Shown in pieces: positions 9,481-19,221 of a stretch of DNA of 64,000 bases (its first letter is position 1; every line of letters starts with the position of its first letter). Source of the DNA: Companilactobacillus farciminis KCTC 3681 = DSM 20184 (GTDB taxonomy: Bacteria; Bacillota; Bacilli; Lactobacillales; Lactobacillaceae); the NCBI RefSeq assembly GCF_002706745.1, contig NZ_CP017702.1, positions 2,487,840 to 2,551,839 on the forward strand, given 5' to 3'. The notes below the pieces were generated by a model that was not told where the DNA came from, did not search any database, and saw only the letters and a list, made by a program, of their open reading frames with translations. The position numbers and the translations under genes were made by a program.

Positions 9481-10127
9481 TAAATAAAATCAGTAACTTC
9501 ATTAACGTTATAACGAACTGACTTAGTAAAGTCGCCATCTGGCTTACCGATAGCAATTGAAGTGATTGGAATAAAACGGTCGCCGTCTAATCCTAAAGCT
9601 GGAGCAACTTTGTCGAAGTAATAACCTGACATTGGGTTAGCTTCATATCCGTGAGCACGAGCAACTAGCATCAATTGCATGGCAGCCATTGAACCGTCGA
9701 TCGTAGCATCCTTTTCCAAGAAACTTCTGTCAGCGTGTTCGTACAATGGCAAGAACGTCTTGAATACTTTGTCACGTTCTTCGGGACTGATTTGTCCATT
9801 TTCACAAGCCTTATTCCAAACATCACGATACTTGTAATGTGATTGTGTATCTCCCAAAACGAAAATCAAAGCTGAACTAGTATCAGTTTGTGGATAGTTA
9901 AAAGGCATCATTACTGAACGAGCCTTCTTCTTACCTTCCTCATCATCACAAACGACAAAATGCCATGATTGCAAGTTACATGCTGAAGGAGCTGAAAGAG
10001 TTTCTTCTAACATTTCGTTAATCTCTTTACGAGAAATTTTAACGTCTGTCTTGAACTTACGATACGAGTGGCGGTTTAACATAATGTCATTAAAATCATT
10101 GTTTACCATATTTTTTGTTTCATCCAT
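9480..10127 (-). CDS. Nitroreductase family protein
   Basis: 215-residue FMN-dependent oxidoreductase. The N-terminal RHSYRKF (RxS-R motif binding FMN phosphate), SAPSACNLQSWHFVVC, and the C-terminal GYEANPM...IAIGKPD pattern are standard for the NfsA/NfsB-like fold, normally a homodimer using NAD(P)H to reduce nitroaromatics, quinones or flavins. The ribosome site AGGTG lies inside the 3' arm of the hairpin at 10132-10180, which also terminates the upstream aldehyde dehydrogenase; translation may therefore depend on that fold. Physiological substrate unknown. Confidence 0.88.
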   Translation of the reverse strand: MDETKNMVNNDFNDIMLNRHSYRKFKTDVKISRKEINEMLEETLSAPSACNLQSWHFVVCDDEEGKKKARSVMMPFNYPQTDTSSALIFVLGDTQSHYKYRDVWNKACENGQISPEERDKVFKTFLPLYEHADRSFLEKDATIDGSMAAMQLMLVARAHGYEANPMSGYYFDKVAPALGLDGDRFIPITSIAIGKPDGDFTKSVRYNVNEVTDFI

Positions 10128-10131
10128 ACAA

Positions 10132-10180
10132 AAACACCTCTCAACTTTTTATACGATAATTTTACCGCTGAGAGGTGTTT
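10132..10180 (-). terminator. Hairpin: terminator that also carries the nitroreductase SD
   Basis: On the minus strand AAACACCTCTCA (10169-10180 complement) pairs with TGAGAGGTGTTT (10132-10143 complement) over 12 bp with a 25-nt loop, followed by a short T-run. It lies downstream of the aldehyde dehydrogenase gene. The second arm contains the AGGTG used by the nitroreductase start at 10127, so the paired form hides that site. Confidence 0.7.
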
Positions 10181-10202
10181 ATGTAAATGTGTTCACAAAG
10201 TC

Positions 10203-11621
10203 TTAATCTTTGAAGACAGCTAAGCCACCTGCTGGATTATTCCAATCTGGTTCTTGAGCTGTAACGATTAGTTTTTCATTAGTAAAGGCGTTTAAACCAA
10301 GGTTACTCAATTCACGTCCATAACCGGAACCTTTGACACCGCCGAATGGCAATTCTGGCAATGATACTAAGAATGAGTTGACGAAGACCATACCTGTTTC
10401 AATCTTTTCAGCAACTGACTTACCGTGTTGAGCATCAGATGATACGACGATACCACCTAATCCCAATTCGGAATCATTAGCTAAATCGATTGCTTCTTGA
10501 TCTGAGTGAACTTTGAAGACTTGAGCAACTGGGCCAAAGAATTCATCGTAAAATTCTGGATTATCTTTTTCGACATTAGTCAAAATAGTTGGTTGAATGA
10601 ATTGACCAGGAAGATCGATTGGTTGGTTACCGTAATAAACTGTAGCACCATTTTCGACGGCCTTATCAATTTGTCCTTGAAGCTTTTCCTTAGCACGTTT
10701 GGAATTCATTGGCGCCAAAGTTGTTTTAGGATCCATTGGATCGCCTGGAACTAATTTAGAGAAGTTATCCTTGAGTTTTTCCAAGAATTCATCATACAAG
10801 TTGTCAGCAACGATGAAACGCTTGTCGGAAGTACATACTTGCCCAGCATTGTAGATTCTAACTCGCCATGCCAAATCGACAGCTTTATCAACGTCAGCGT
10901 CAGACAAAACTACGAAAGCATCTGAACCACCGAGTTCCATTGAGTTCTTCTTGAGGTATTTACCGGCCGTTTGAGCAACTGATTGTCCCCCACGTTTTGA
11001 ACCGGTCAAAGCTACCCCTTGAACACGAGGATCAGCAATGATGTCACTTACTTGGTCATAACTGGCAAAGAGATTCTTGAATGTTCCCTTTGGTGCACCA
11101 GCTTCTTCGACAATTTTTTCAAAAGCAGCAGCTGAAGCTGGAGTATTTGAAGCATGTTTTAGAAGCATTGGATTTCCAACCATAAAGTTAGGCGCAAATA
11201 CACGCATGATTTGATAGTAAGGGAAGTTCCAAGGTTCAACCATCATCAGTACACCAGTAGCTTGATGATAAACTTGAGCATCCCCAGTGTTTCGACTGTT
11301 GATAGGTGTAGGTTTTAATAAGTCAGCGCCATTGTCAGCAAAGTAGTCGGCAATGATGGCACACAACTCGACTTCACCTTTTGATTCATTGAAAAGCTTT
11401 CCCATGTCGATCGTGGCAATTTTTGCCAATTCGTCTTCATGTTCTCTCAATAAATCAGCGATTTTATGTAAGGTAGCAGCACGACTTGTAACTGGTTCAT
11501 CGCGCCACTTCTTATATAACGCATGTCCATTTGCCAAAGCTTCCTCAATTTCTTCAGCGGTTGCGTCAGGATAAGTTTTTACTAATTCGTTGTTATATGG
11601 ATTGATAGTTTTATATGCCAT
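10203..11621 (-). CDS. NAD(P)-dependent succinate-semialdehyde dehydrogenase family
   Basis: 472-residue class-3-fold aldehyde dehydrogenase oxidising an aldehyde (by family, succinate semialdehyde) to the acid. Catalytic cysteine C263 in NAGQVCTSDKR, general base E229 in MELGGSDAF, and VEPWNFPYY are visible; the length fits the GabD/YneI type. A strong AGGAGG precedes the ATG at 11621. Upstream of a nitroreductase, separated by a hairpin terminator. No GABA aminotransferase is nearby, so a GABA-shunt role is not supported by context and the substrate may differ. Confidence 0.88.
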   Translation of the reverse strand: MAYKTINPYNNELVKTYPDATAEEIEEALANGHALYKKWRDEPVTSRAATLHKIADLLREHEDELAKIATIDMGKLFNESKGEVELCAIIADYFADNGADLLKPTPINSRNTGDAQVYHQATGVLMMVEPWNFPYYQIMRVFAPNFMVGNPMLLKHASNTPASAAAFEKIVEEAGAPKGTFKNLFASYDQVSDIIADPRVQGVALTGSKRGGQSVAQTAGKYLKKNSMELGGSDAFVVLSDADVDKAVDLAWRVRIYNAGQVCTSDKRFIVADNLYDEFLEKLKDNFSKLVPGDPMDPKTTLAPMNSKRAKEKLQGQIDKAVENGATVYYGNQPIDLPGQFIQPTILTNVEKDNPEFYDEFFGPVAQVFKVHSDQEAIDLANDSELGLGGIVVSSDAQHGKSVAEKIETGMVFVNSFLVSLPELPFGGVKGSGYGRELSNLGLNAFTNEKLIVTAQEPDWNNPAGGLAVFKD

Positions 11622-11819
11622 AAATGCATTCCTCCTGTGGCAAATTTTCTTATGGTTATTATTTTAATCAAAATGAAAGGGATTTCAAGGATTTGAACTT
11701 TCCAATTTTTTATTTGGTTAGTACCAATTATCAATTTGATGAAAATTAAACAAGTTTTTTCATATTTCGTCAAAAAAGTGTAAGATTGATTTTAATATTT
11801 AATGAAGGGTGTTTTTTCT

Positions 11820-12758
11820 ATGGGTGTCTTTTTTTCTAGTATCTCCGGAATCTTAATAATCATCGGTTTGATTGCCGTCGGCTATGGTCTAAGTGCCTTA
11901 GGTTGGTTTGACGACAAGTCGACTCGCTTAATTGCCAAAATTGTTACCCAAGTAGCTTTGCCTGCGTATATGATCTCGACAATTACTAAAGATTTTACGG
12001 CCAAAAAACTGATTAAATTGTTGCCAGACTTAGGTGTTCCGGTACTTTCGATGACAATTTTAATTTTCATTTCAATTTTATTGATCAAGGTACTTAAAAT
12101 CGACCCTAAACACAAAGGCCTCTTTAGTTCGATGTTCTTTAATTCCAACACTGTTTTCGTTGGTTTACCCGTCAACATGGCATTATTTGGCGAAAAGAGT
12201 TTGCCTTACGTCTTAGTCTATTACATGGCTAACACGACTTTCTTTTGGACTCTTGGAACTTACTTGATTCAAATGGATGGTGAGGTCAAAGGTCATTTCA
12301 AACTCAAGACAACATTGAAAAAAGTTTTCTCTCCACCACTATTAGGATTCATCATCGGACTGATTTTAGTCATGCTCCACATTCAATTACCAAAATTCTT
12401 GATGTCTGATTTTCAATATTTAGGTGGCTTAACAATTCCTCTATCAATGATTTTCATTGGAATTTCTATTTATAACGCTGGACTCAAAAATGTCTCTTTC
12501 CACAAAGACAACTTGGCTATTCTCTTTGGAAGATTTCTCTGTGCTCCTTTATTGATGGCCGGTTTATTCTTGTTTATTCCAGCTACTCCATTAATGAAAC
12601 AAGTCTTCATTGTTCAGGCGGCAATGCCCGTAATGACTAATGCTCCAGTTGTTGCAAATCTTTATCACGCCGATTCTGATTATGCAGCTATCATGGTTAC
12701 CGAGACCACATTACTGAGTTTGATCGTTGTTCCAATCATTATGACAATCATCAAATAA
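11820..12758 (+). CDS. AEC-family transporter (auxin efflux carrier / malate permease type)
   Basis: 312-residue membrane protein with about 10 hydrophobic spans and the family's central break. Near the N-terminus GYGLSALGWFDDKSTRLIAKIVTQVALP (core KIVTQVALPAYM) and later GLPVNMALFG match the AEC/Mem_trans family, which in lactic acid bacteria includes malate permeases (MleP). Start at 11820 is preferred because GAAGGG lies about 10 nt upstream; the ATG at 11802 sits in front of it. Flanked by a bidirectional terminator. No malolactic enzyme gene adjoins, so the substrate is open. Confidence 0.85.
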   Translation: MGVFFSSISGILIIIGLIAVGYGLSALGWFDDKSTRLIAKIVTQVALPAYMISTITKDFTAKKLIKLLPDLGVPVLSMTILIFISILLIKVLKIDPKHKGLFSSMFFNSNTVFVGLPVNMALFGEKSLPYVLVYYMANTTFFWTLGTYLIQMDGEVKGHFKLKTTLKKVFSPPLLGFIIGLILVMLHIQLPKFLMSDFQYLGGLTIPLSMIFIGISIYNAGLKNVSFHKDNLAILFGRFLCAPLLMAGLFLFIPATPLMKQVFIVQAAMPVMTNAPVVANLYHADSDYAAIMVTETTLLSLIVVPIIMTIIK

Positions 12759-12808
12759 AAAAAATCCTCGCTAGGTTGTAAAATTACAAGCTAACGAGGA
12801 TTATTTTT
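12759..12808. terminator. Bidirectional intrinsic terminator
   Basis: Long interrupted stem: AATCCTCG-CTAG-TTGTAA on the left pairs with TTACAA-CTA-CGAGGATT on the right, with A and T runs outside. Lies between the convergent AEC and MalY-type genes. Confidence 0.85.
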
Positions 12809-13971
12809 TAGGCTTTGTATTCAGTGATTCCCTTTGCTAAACGTTGCATGGCATCTTCGACATTACTCTTTGGAGTAGCCAAATTCATCCGTAAGAATTG
12901 ATTACCATTACCACGATATTTCGTTCCTTCAGCCAAATATAAACCAGTCTTATCACGCAAAAATTGGTTAAATTCATCTGATTTGTCAGTCAACTTCGAG
13001 CAATCGATCCAAGCTAGATAAGTTGCTTGAGCTGGTAAAACTTTGATATCAGGAATATTTTTCTTAGCAAAATCTTCGACGTACTCCCGATTCTTTTGAA
13101 TGTATTGGCGAAGTTCAGTCAACCACTCATGACCTTGTGTGTAGGCAGCAATTGAGGCATCCATTGACATAATACCAGGACTATTGATGCCATCGACAGA
13201 AATTGCATGTTCAACTTTTTGACGTAATTTTGCATTAGGAATAAATAACGTTGCCGCATGCAAGATTGCCAAATTAAAGGTCTTACTTGGAGAAGCTAAT
13301 GAAATACTGTTTTGAGTAACTTCAGCATCCAAAGAAGCGAATGGCACATAATCATATCCTGGCATCGTGATATCACCATGAATTTCATCAGAGATAATCA
13401 AAACGTCGTGCTTATTAGCTAATTTGCCAATCTTAGTCAAGGTTTCTTTGTCCCAAATGATTCCGGCTGGATTGTGAGGATTGCAGACAATCATAGCTGT
13501 AGTTTGAGGATCGGATAGCTTTTCTTCCAAATCCTTCCAATTGATACTGTACTTGCCATATTGATACTCCAATTCACTATTGACGATGTGACGACCGTTA
13601 CTAGTGATGGCATTATAAAATGAATTGTAATTAGGTTCTTGCAACAAAACGTTGTCACCTAAATCAGTCAAATGACGCAAAATTGATCCGATACTAGGCA
13701 TAACGCCGTTACTAAAGACCAACCAATCTAAATCTGGTTCGAAATTATGTTCTTTTTTGTACCAGCTAGAAATTGCTCGATAATATTCATCAGGGACGTA
13801 TTGATAACCAAAAATCCCGCGATCAACGTCTTTATGCATTGCTTCAATAATAGCCGGTGCCGTTTGAATATCCATGTCAGCGACCCACATAGGTAATTCA
13901 TGTTCCTTCACTTGCCACTTACTAGAATTAGCATTGCGACGATCATTGATCTTATCAAAATTAAATTGCAT
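12808..13971 (-). CDS. MalY/PatB-type cystathionine beta-lyase (aminotransferase fold)
   Basis: 387-residue fold-type I PLP enzyme. PLP lysine K230 in SLASPSKTFNLA, the NPHNPAG motif (164-170) and SDEIHGD (194-200) are characteristic of MalY/PatB, which cleave cystathionine (C-S lyase) to homocysteine, pyruvate and ammonia. Start set at ATG 13971 because AAGGGGTGG lies 7 nt upstream; the GTG at 13980 overlaps it. Monocistronic by appearance, divergent from an amino-acid permease. In lactic acid bacteria such enzymes contribute to methionine/cysteine interconversion; the specific substrate is inferred. Confidence 0.87.
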   Translation of the reverse strand: MQFNFDKINDRRNANSSKWQVKEHELPMWVADMDIQTAPAIIEAMHKDVDRGIFGYQYVPDEYYRAISSWYKKEHNFEPDLDWLVFSNGVMPSIGSILRHLTDLGDNVLLQEPNYNSFYNAITSNGRHIVNSELEYQYGKYSINWKDLEEKLSDPQTTAMIVCNPHNPAGIIWDKETLTKIGKLANKHDVLIISDEIHGDITMPGYDYVPFASLDAEVTQNSISLASPSKTFNLAILHAATLFIPNAKLRQKVEHAISVDGINSPGIMSMDASIAAYTQGHEWLTELRQYIQKNREYVEDFAKKNIPDIKVLPAQATYLAWIDCSKLTDKSDEFNQFLRDKTGLYLAEGTKYRGNGNQFLRMNLATPKSNVEDAMQRLAKGITEYKA

Positions 13972-14142
13972 TAGTTCCACCCCTTCTTATTCATTACCCA
14001 AATAGTATCATTACTTTGATTAATATCGAAAGACCACGGGTTTTAATTAAACGTTTTATAATCAAATTAGACAAAACACTGTAATTTTAACTTTTAAAAT
14101 GTCATAATGATACTACTAAATATTTAGGAAGTGTCTCAATCT

Positions 14143-15528
14143 ATGCCTTCACTCTTTCGGAAAAAAGATATCGTCAATGATTTATTACATGAACAAACTC
14201 TAAATCGAACTCTCGGTGCTAAAGATCTCATTATCATGGGGGTCGGCGTTATCGTTGGGTCCGGTATCTTTATTACACCCGGAATCATCGCTGCTAACTA
14301 TGCTGGACCTGGAGTTATTTTGACTTACTTATTGGCCGCCTTAGTTTGTATCGGTGCCGCCTTTTGTTACTCTGAATTTTCATCAACGATTCCTTTGGCG
14401 GGTAGTGCTTATACTTATTCCTATTCCGTTTATGGAGAAATTGTCGCCTGGATTGTTGGTTGGTCATTGATTTCCGAGTACTTATTTGCAGCTTCTTCCA
14501 CAGCAGTCAGTTGGTCAGCTTATTTTAGGAATCTCTTAGCAGGATTTGGTATCAATCTTCCTAAAGCTTTGCAATCAGCTCCTGGAACTGCTGGAAATAC
14601 TGGTGGACGCTTCGATTTGATTGCCTTTATCATCGTTTTAATCGCGACCGTTTTATTGCTACAAGGTCTAAATGAGTCGATGAAAGTAAATACCATCATG
14701 GTTTACGTCAAAATCTTCGTTATTTTGCTGTTCGTTGCTGTAACGATTTTTTACGTAAAACCTAAAAACTACAATCCGTTCCTTCCCTTTGGAGTTGGTG
14801 GAATTGGTCGTGGAGCCGCAGTTGCCTTCTATGCTTTCTTAGGATTTGATGTTGTGTCCTCGGCGAGTGAAGAAGTTAAAAATCCTAAACGTAATATGCC
14901 AATCGGGATCATCGCTTCACTTTTGATTGTTGCCGTTTTATATGGCTTAGTATCATTAGTTTTAGTCGGTGCCGTTAATTACAAACAATTAAACGTTGCT
15001 GATCCAGTTTCTCACGCCTTGAATTTGTTAAACCTCAACTGGATCTCAGGAATCGTTTCACTAGGTGCCATCATGGGTATGACAACCGTTTTGCTAGTCG
15101 TTATCTACGGTGGAACACGTTTGATTTTTTCACTAAGTCGAGATGGTCTATTACCAAAGAAATTCAACCATCTCAGCAAACAAGGCGTCCCTGTCAGCAG
15201 TACTTTCCTAGTCGGATTAGTCGCCGCAACCGTAGCTGCCGTTGTTCCTATCGATAAAATCACTGAACTAGTTAACATTGGAACCTTGCTAGCTTTCTCA
15301 GTTACATCAGTCGGTGTCATCTTCTTGCGCCACAGTAAAAACACCAAGGGTCTTAAACCAGCTTTCAAAGTACCCTTCTATCCAGTTTTCCCATTGATTT
15401 CCTTTGCCGCTTGCGTCTATTTAATGACTCAATTGCAAAGTTTCACTTGGAAAATGTACGCTATCTGGACTGCCATTGGTTTAGTAATTTACTTTGGTTA
15501 TAGTTTTAGACATAGTAATGAAAAATAA
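14143..15528 (+). CDS. APC-superfamily amino acid permease (YfnA/CAT-like)
   Basis: 461-residue transporter with about 12 spans. The first helix GVGVIVGSGIFITPG is the APC substrate-binding GSGIF motif, and the middle GFDVVSSASEEVKNP (about residues 235-250) is typical of YfnA/cationic amino-acid transporter relatives. It begins at ATG 14143 after AGGAAG; the in-frame GTG at 14131 lies within that site. A strong terminator follows. Substrate not determinable; a different subfamily from the permease at 8034. Confidence 0.87.
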   Translation: MPSLFRKKDIVNDLLHEQTLNRTLGAKDLIIMGVGVIVGSGIFITPGIIAANYAGPGVILTYLLAALVCIGAAFCYSEFSSTIPLAGSAYTYSYSVYGEIVAWIVGWSLISEYLFAASSTAVSWSAYFRNLLAGFGINLPKALQSAPGTAGNTGGRFDLIAFIIVLIATVLLLQGLNESMKVNTIMVYVKIFVILLFVAVTIFYVKPKNYNPFLPFGVGGIGRGAAVAFYAFLGFDVVSSASEEVKNPKRNMPIGIIASLLIVAVLYGLVSLVLVGAVNYKQLNVADPVSHALNLLNLNWISGIVSLGAIMGMTTVLLVVIYGGTRLIFSLSRDGLLPKKFNHLSKQGVPVSSTFLVGLVAATVAAVVPIDKITELVNIGTLLAFSVTSVGVIFLRHSKNTKGLKPAFKVPFYPVFPLISFAACVYLMTQLQSFTWKMYAIWTAIGLVIYFGYSFRHSNEK

Positions 15529-15530
15529 TT

Positions 15531-15590
15531 AAAAAGGAGTGGGACTACAAGAATGCAATATGCAATCAAGTAGTCCCACTCCTTTTTATA
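15531..15590 (+). terminator. Strong intrinsic terminator
   Basis: Perfect 18-bp stem, 15531-15548 with 15570-15587 (core GGAGTGGGACTAC), then a T-run. Closes the permease transcript. Confidence 0.92.
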
Positions 15591-15628
15591 TTTCCGAAGT
15601 AATTGGTATATAAAGATAAAATACAGAA

Positions 15629-15799
15629 TCTAGTCGGGAGCAAAATCTCTGTGATGGCTCAGCCGCCATATTATTCTTAGCAACTTGTTGCTTAGAATAA
15701 GACCAATCTTGAAGACTTTGCCCGTACTTGGTCTTAGCAAAGGCTCCAAGTTGTGTCGGCAGCGTTCCAGCCAATCACAGAGATTTTGTGGACGACGGC
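15629..15799 (+). repeat. Structured repeat, copy A
   Basis: About 171 nt between the permease terminator and the guaB terminator. Begins TCTAGTCGGG, ends GGACGACGG. Outer arms AAAATCTCTGTGAT...ATCACAGAGATTTT pair; then GGCTCA on the left and CGTTCCAGCC on the right. P2 is GCCGCC/GGCAGC (one mismatch); P3 is an imperfect hairpin around TAGCAAC-TT-GTTGCTT; P4 pairs CTTGAAGACTTTGC with GCAAAGGCTCCAAG. Same architecture as the copies at 17972, 18190, 24750/26479, 26662 and 26826. Confidence 0.85.
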
Positions 15800-15807
15800 A
15801 TCCTTAG

Positions 15808-15841
15808 TAAAAAAGCAGGCCTTAAACGGTCTGCTTTTTTA
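15808..15841 (-). terminator. Intrinsic terminator of guaB
   Basis: Stem AAGCAGGCC (15812-15821 side) with GGTCTGCTT (15828-15840 side) plus flanking A/T runs; on the minus strand it follows the guaB stop. Confidence 0.85.
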
Positions 15842-15845
15842 CTGC

Positions 15846-17348
<1,503 letters not shown>

Positions 17349-17422
17349 TTACCTATTAGTAGATAAAATTTATAAACATGGTAGCCGATTTTTTTATGTT
17401 AGTCAATCAAAGTTTGTGAAAG

Positions 17423-17457
17423 AAAAAAAGACTTATCGTCATAACGACAAGCCTTTT
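17423..17457 (-). terminator. Intrinsic terminator of the small membrane protein gene
   Basis: On the minus strand GGCTTGTCGT pairs with ACGATAAGTC (loop TATG), followed by a run of seven T. The first arm touches the stop codon of the gene at 17456. Confidence 0.8.
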
Positions 17458-17821
17458 AATACATTTTTATTGCTACAACTTTATAATTCCATAAATTTTG
17501 TTTTCTCAAATAAAAATCAAAACTTCTTTTTTTGAGACATAATTTATATCGAATTATATCGTCCTTTTTAGAAATCATTTCATCGATGCGATGCAGTTCA
17601 TGATTATTATTCCGTCTCAAATAATCAGCTGTCTCATTATCAACTGAAATTTGTGAAATCTTCTCTCGATCACGTAACGCCGTTTCACAAGCAAAGACCA
17701 TTCTTTTACGAATAAAATCATTTATGAATAAAACAATAATAATGCCCGCTATAACAAATAATAGTATCCCACCATATATTTCTGTCACCACTACATTTGA
17801 AAGATTCATAATCATCAACAC
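17456..17821 (-). CDS. Small membrane-anchored protein of unknown function
   Basis: Up to 121 residues: one hydrophobic span near the N-terminus (GGILLFVIAGIIIVLFI), then a basic, charged cytosolic or extracellular tail rich in Arg/Lys. No recognised domain. The start is uncertain: GTG at 17821, TTG, and ATGs at 17815 and 17809 are all in frame and none has a clear ribosome site. A proper terminator right after the stop supports a real gene. Lies upstream of guaB on the same strand. Confidence 0.5.
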   Translation of the reverse strand: MLMIMNLSNVVVTEIYGGILLFVIAGIIIVLFINDFIRKRMVFACETALRDREKISQISVDNETADYLRRNNNHELHRIDEMISKKDDIIRYKLCLKKRSFDFYLRKQNLWNYKVVAIKMY

Positions 17822-17971
17822 TTTTTATATTTTTATTTAATTAAATGATATCATGCCAATAATATGATTATCAATCAAAGCGCTTATGGCTTATGATTTG
17901 GTTGTTTCGTATCTTCATGGTAAGATTTTTTACAAACAAATATGGTTCTTTTGAACTTGGGTTGATAACTT

Positions 17972-18134
17972 GCCGTCGTCCGTTCGGCTTTGTGGACGCT
18001 GGAACGTACTGGGCACAACTTGAAGCTAATTCCAGAACCGGGAATCATCTCCAAGATTGGCCTTTCACTAAGCGATAAATCGCAAAGTGAAATCTCAGTA
18101 CTGAGCATCCACAAAGCTGCCACTACCGACTAGA
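17972..18134 (-). repeat. Structured repeat, copy B (reverse orientation)
   Basis: Reading the minus strand it begins TCTAGTCGGTAG and ends GGACGACGG. P1 arms AGCTTTGTGGATGCT / AGCGTCCACAAAGCC; left loop GCTCA, right loop CGTTCCAGC; P2 GTACTG / CAGTAC; P3 TTTCAC-GCGAT / ATCGC-GTGAAA; P4 CTTGGAG / CTTCAAG with ATTCC/GGAAT. Arms differ from copy A but remain self-complementary. Separated by 55 bp from copy C in opposite orientation. Confidence 0.85.
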
Positions 18135-18189
18135 TAACGTCTTTTATTATTTATTTCAGGTAATTAGAAGATAAAGAATAGAACAACTA

Positions 18190-18359
18190 TCTAGTCCGGA
18201 ATAGCAAAGAAAATTGGCTCAGATGTGAAATTTTACTTGGCGATTTATCGCTTACGTAAAAGGCCGAGCTTGAAGACTTTGCCCGAACTTGGGCTTAGCA
18301 AAGGCTCCAAGTCGTGCCCACATCGTTCCAGCCAAATTTTCTTTGCTATGGAGGACGGA
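18190..18359 (+). repeat. Structured repeat, copy C
   Basis: Begins TCTAGTCCGGA, ends GGAGGACGGA. P1 TAGCAAAGAAAATTGGCT pairs with AGCCAAATTTTCTTTGCTA; left loop CA, right loop GTTCC; P2 GATGTG / CACATC; P3 TTTTAC-GCGAT / ATCGC-GTAAAA; P4 CTTGAAGACTTTGC / GCAAAGGCTCCAAG. Ends about 55 bp before the MazG-like gene. Confidence 0.87.
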
Positions 18360-18413
18360 ATCACACCAATTTAATTTAAGAAAGAACTCAAATGTTATAG
18401 GGAGATTTTTATT

Positions 18414-18725
18414 ATGAAGAAATTAGTTAGAGATAAAATACCGAGTATCCTCGCTGATGATGCCGAATTTGAAGTTCTTTCCAACGAAGATTACCGTCTA
18501 TCTTTGCGACATAAAATCGTTGAAGAAGCTAAGGAAGTTCAGAATGCTCAATCGCGCGCTAACCTTGTTGAAGAATTAGGGGATCTTGAAGAAGTTATTC
18601 GCGCTATTTTGACTGATGCTTCAATTAATTACGAAGAAATGGATAGTCTACGCCAAGCAAAAATCAATCAAAAGGGTAATTTTTCACAAAAATTTGTTAT
18701 GATAAACAACAAAGAAGAATCGTAA
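18414..18725 (+). CDS. MazG-like / phosphoribosyl-ATP pyrophosphohydrolase-like protein
   Basis: 103 residues, all-alpha NTP pyrophosphohydrolase. KLVRDKIP at the start, then KIVEEAKEVQNA and LVEELGDLEEVIRAIL supply the ExxE...ExxD metal-binding helices of the MazG-like family, which usually hydrolyse (d)NTPs to monophosphate and pyrophosphate as house-cleaning enzymes. AGGGAGA precedes the ATG. Starts about 55 bp after repeat copy C, with no promoter recognised inside the repeat. Confidence 0.8.
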   Translation: MKKLVRDKIPSILADDAEFEVLSNEDYRLSLRHKIVEEAKEVQNAQSRANLVEELGDLEEVIRAILTDASINYEEMDSLRQAKINQKGNFSQKFVMINNKEES

Positions 18726-18748
18726 TCTAATTATGGTTCTTCTTTTTT
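18711..18748 (+). terminator. Probable intrinsic terminator
   Basis: AAAGAAGAA pairs with TTCTTCTTT (17-nt loop) and runs into a T-stretch; the first arm overlaps the end of the MazG-like gene. Confidence 0.55.
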
Positions 18749-18825
18749 TATCGTGGAAATACAATTTGTACAACATGAAAAAACAGTATAATATAGTTCT
18801 ATACCATTAATAGGAAGAAGAAAAA

Positions 18826-19197
18826 ATGCAAATTTTAACTTTATTTATAGTCGCATTGGTAGCCCTAGAACATATCGGGATTGCTGGACTTGAAATGTTC
18901 GCCAAACCTGAAGTTCAAGCCAATGCTTTCGATATGCCTGTCGAATTCGTTAAAGACTCACATGCCAAAGTAGCTTTAGCTAACCAAGGTATTTATAACG
19001 GCCTATTTGGCGTTTTAATGTTATTGATGATCTTATTCTTTACTGGAGCGGTTTTAAGAACCATCCTTATTTTAATGTTGCTCTACATTATCGGCGTCGC
19101 TATTTACGGTGCCTTTACAGCTACGAGAAAAATCTTATTTTTACAAGGTTTACCAGCTTTAATAGCTCTAATTTTAGTAGCTATCTTTTACAAGTAA
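18826..19197 (+). CDS. DUF1304 family membrane protein
   Basis: 123 residues with four hydrophobic segments. The N-terminal ALEHIGIAGLEMFA and the middle NQGIYNGLFG match DUF1304, small integral membrane proteins of unknown function widespread in lactic acid bacteria. A GGAAGAAG site lies before the ATG. Followed 24 nt later by the flippase gene on the same strand, so the two may share a transcript. Confidence 0.85.
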   Translation: MQILTLFIVALVALEHIGIAGLEMFAKPEVQANAFDMPVEFVKDSHAKVALANQGIYNGLFGVLMLLMILFFTGAVLRTILILMLLYIIGVAIYGAFTATRKILFLQGLPALIALILVAIFYK

Positions 19198-19221
19198 TTT
19201 GACAAAGAATGGAAAACAATC

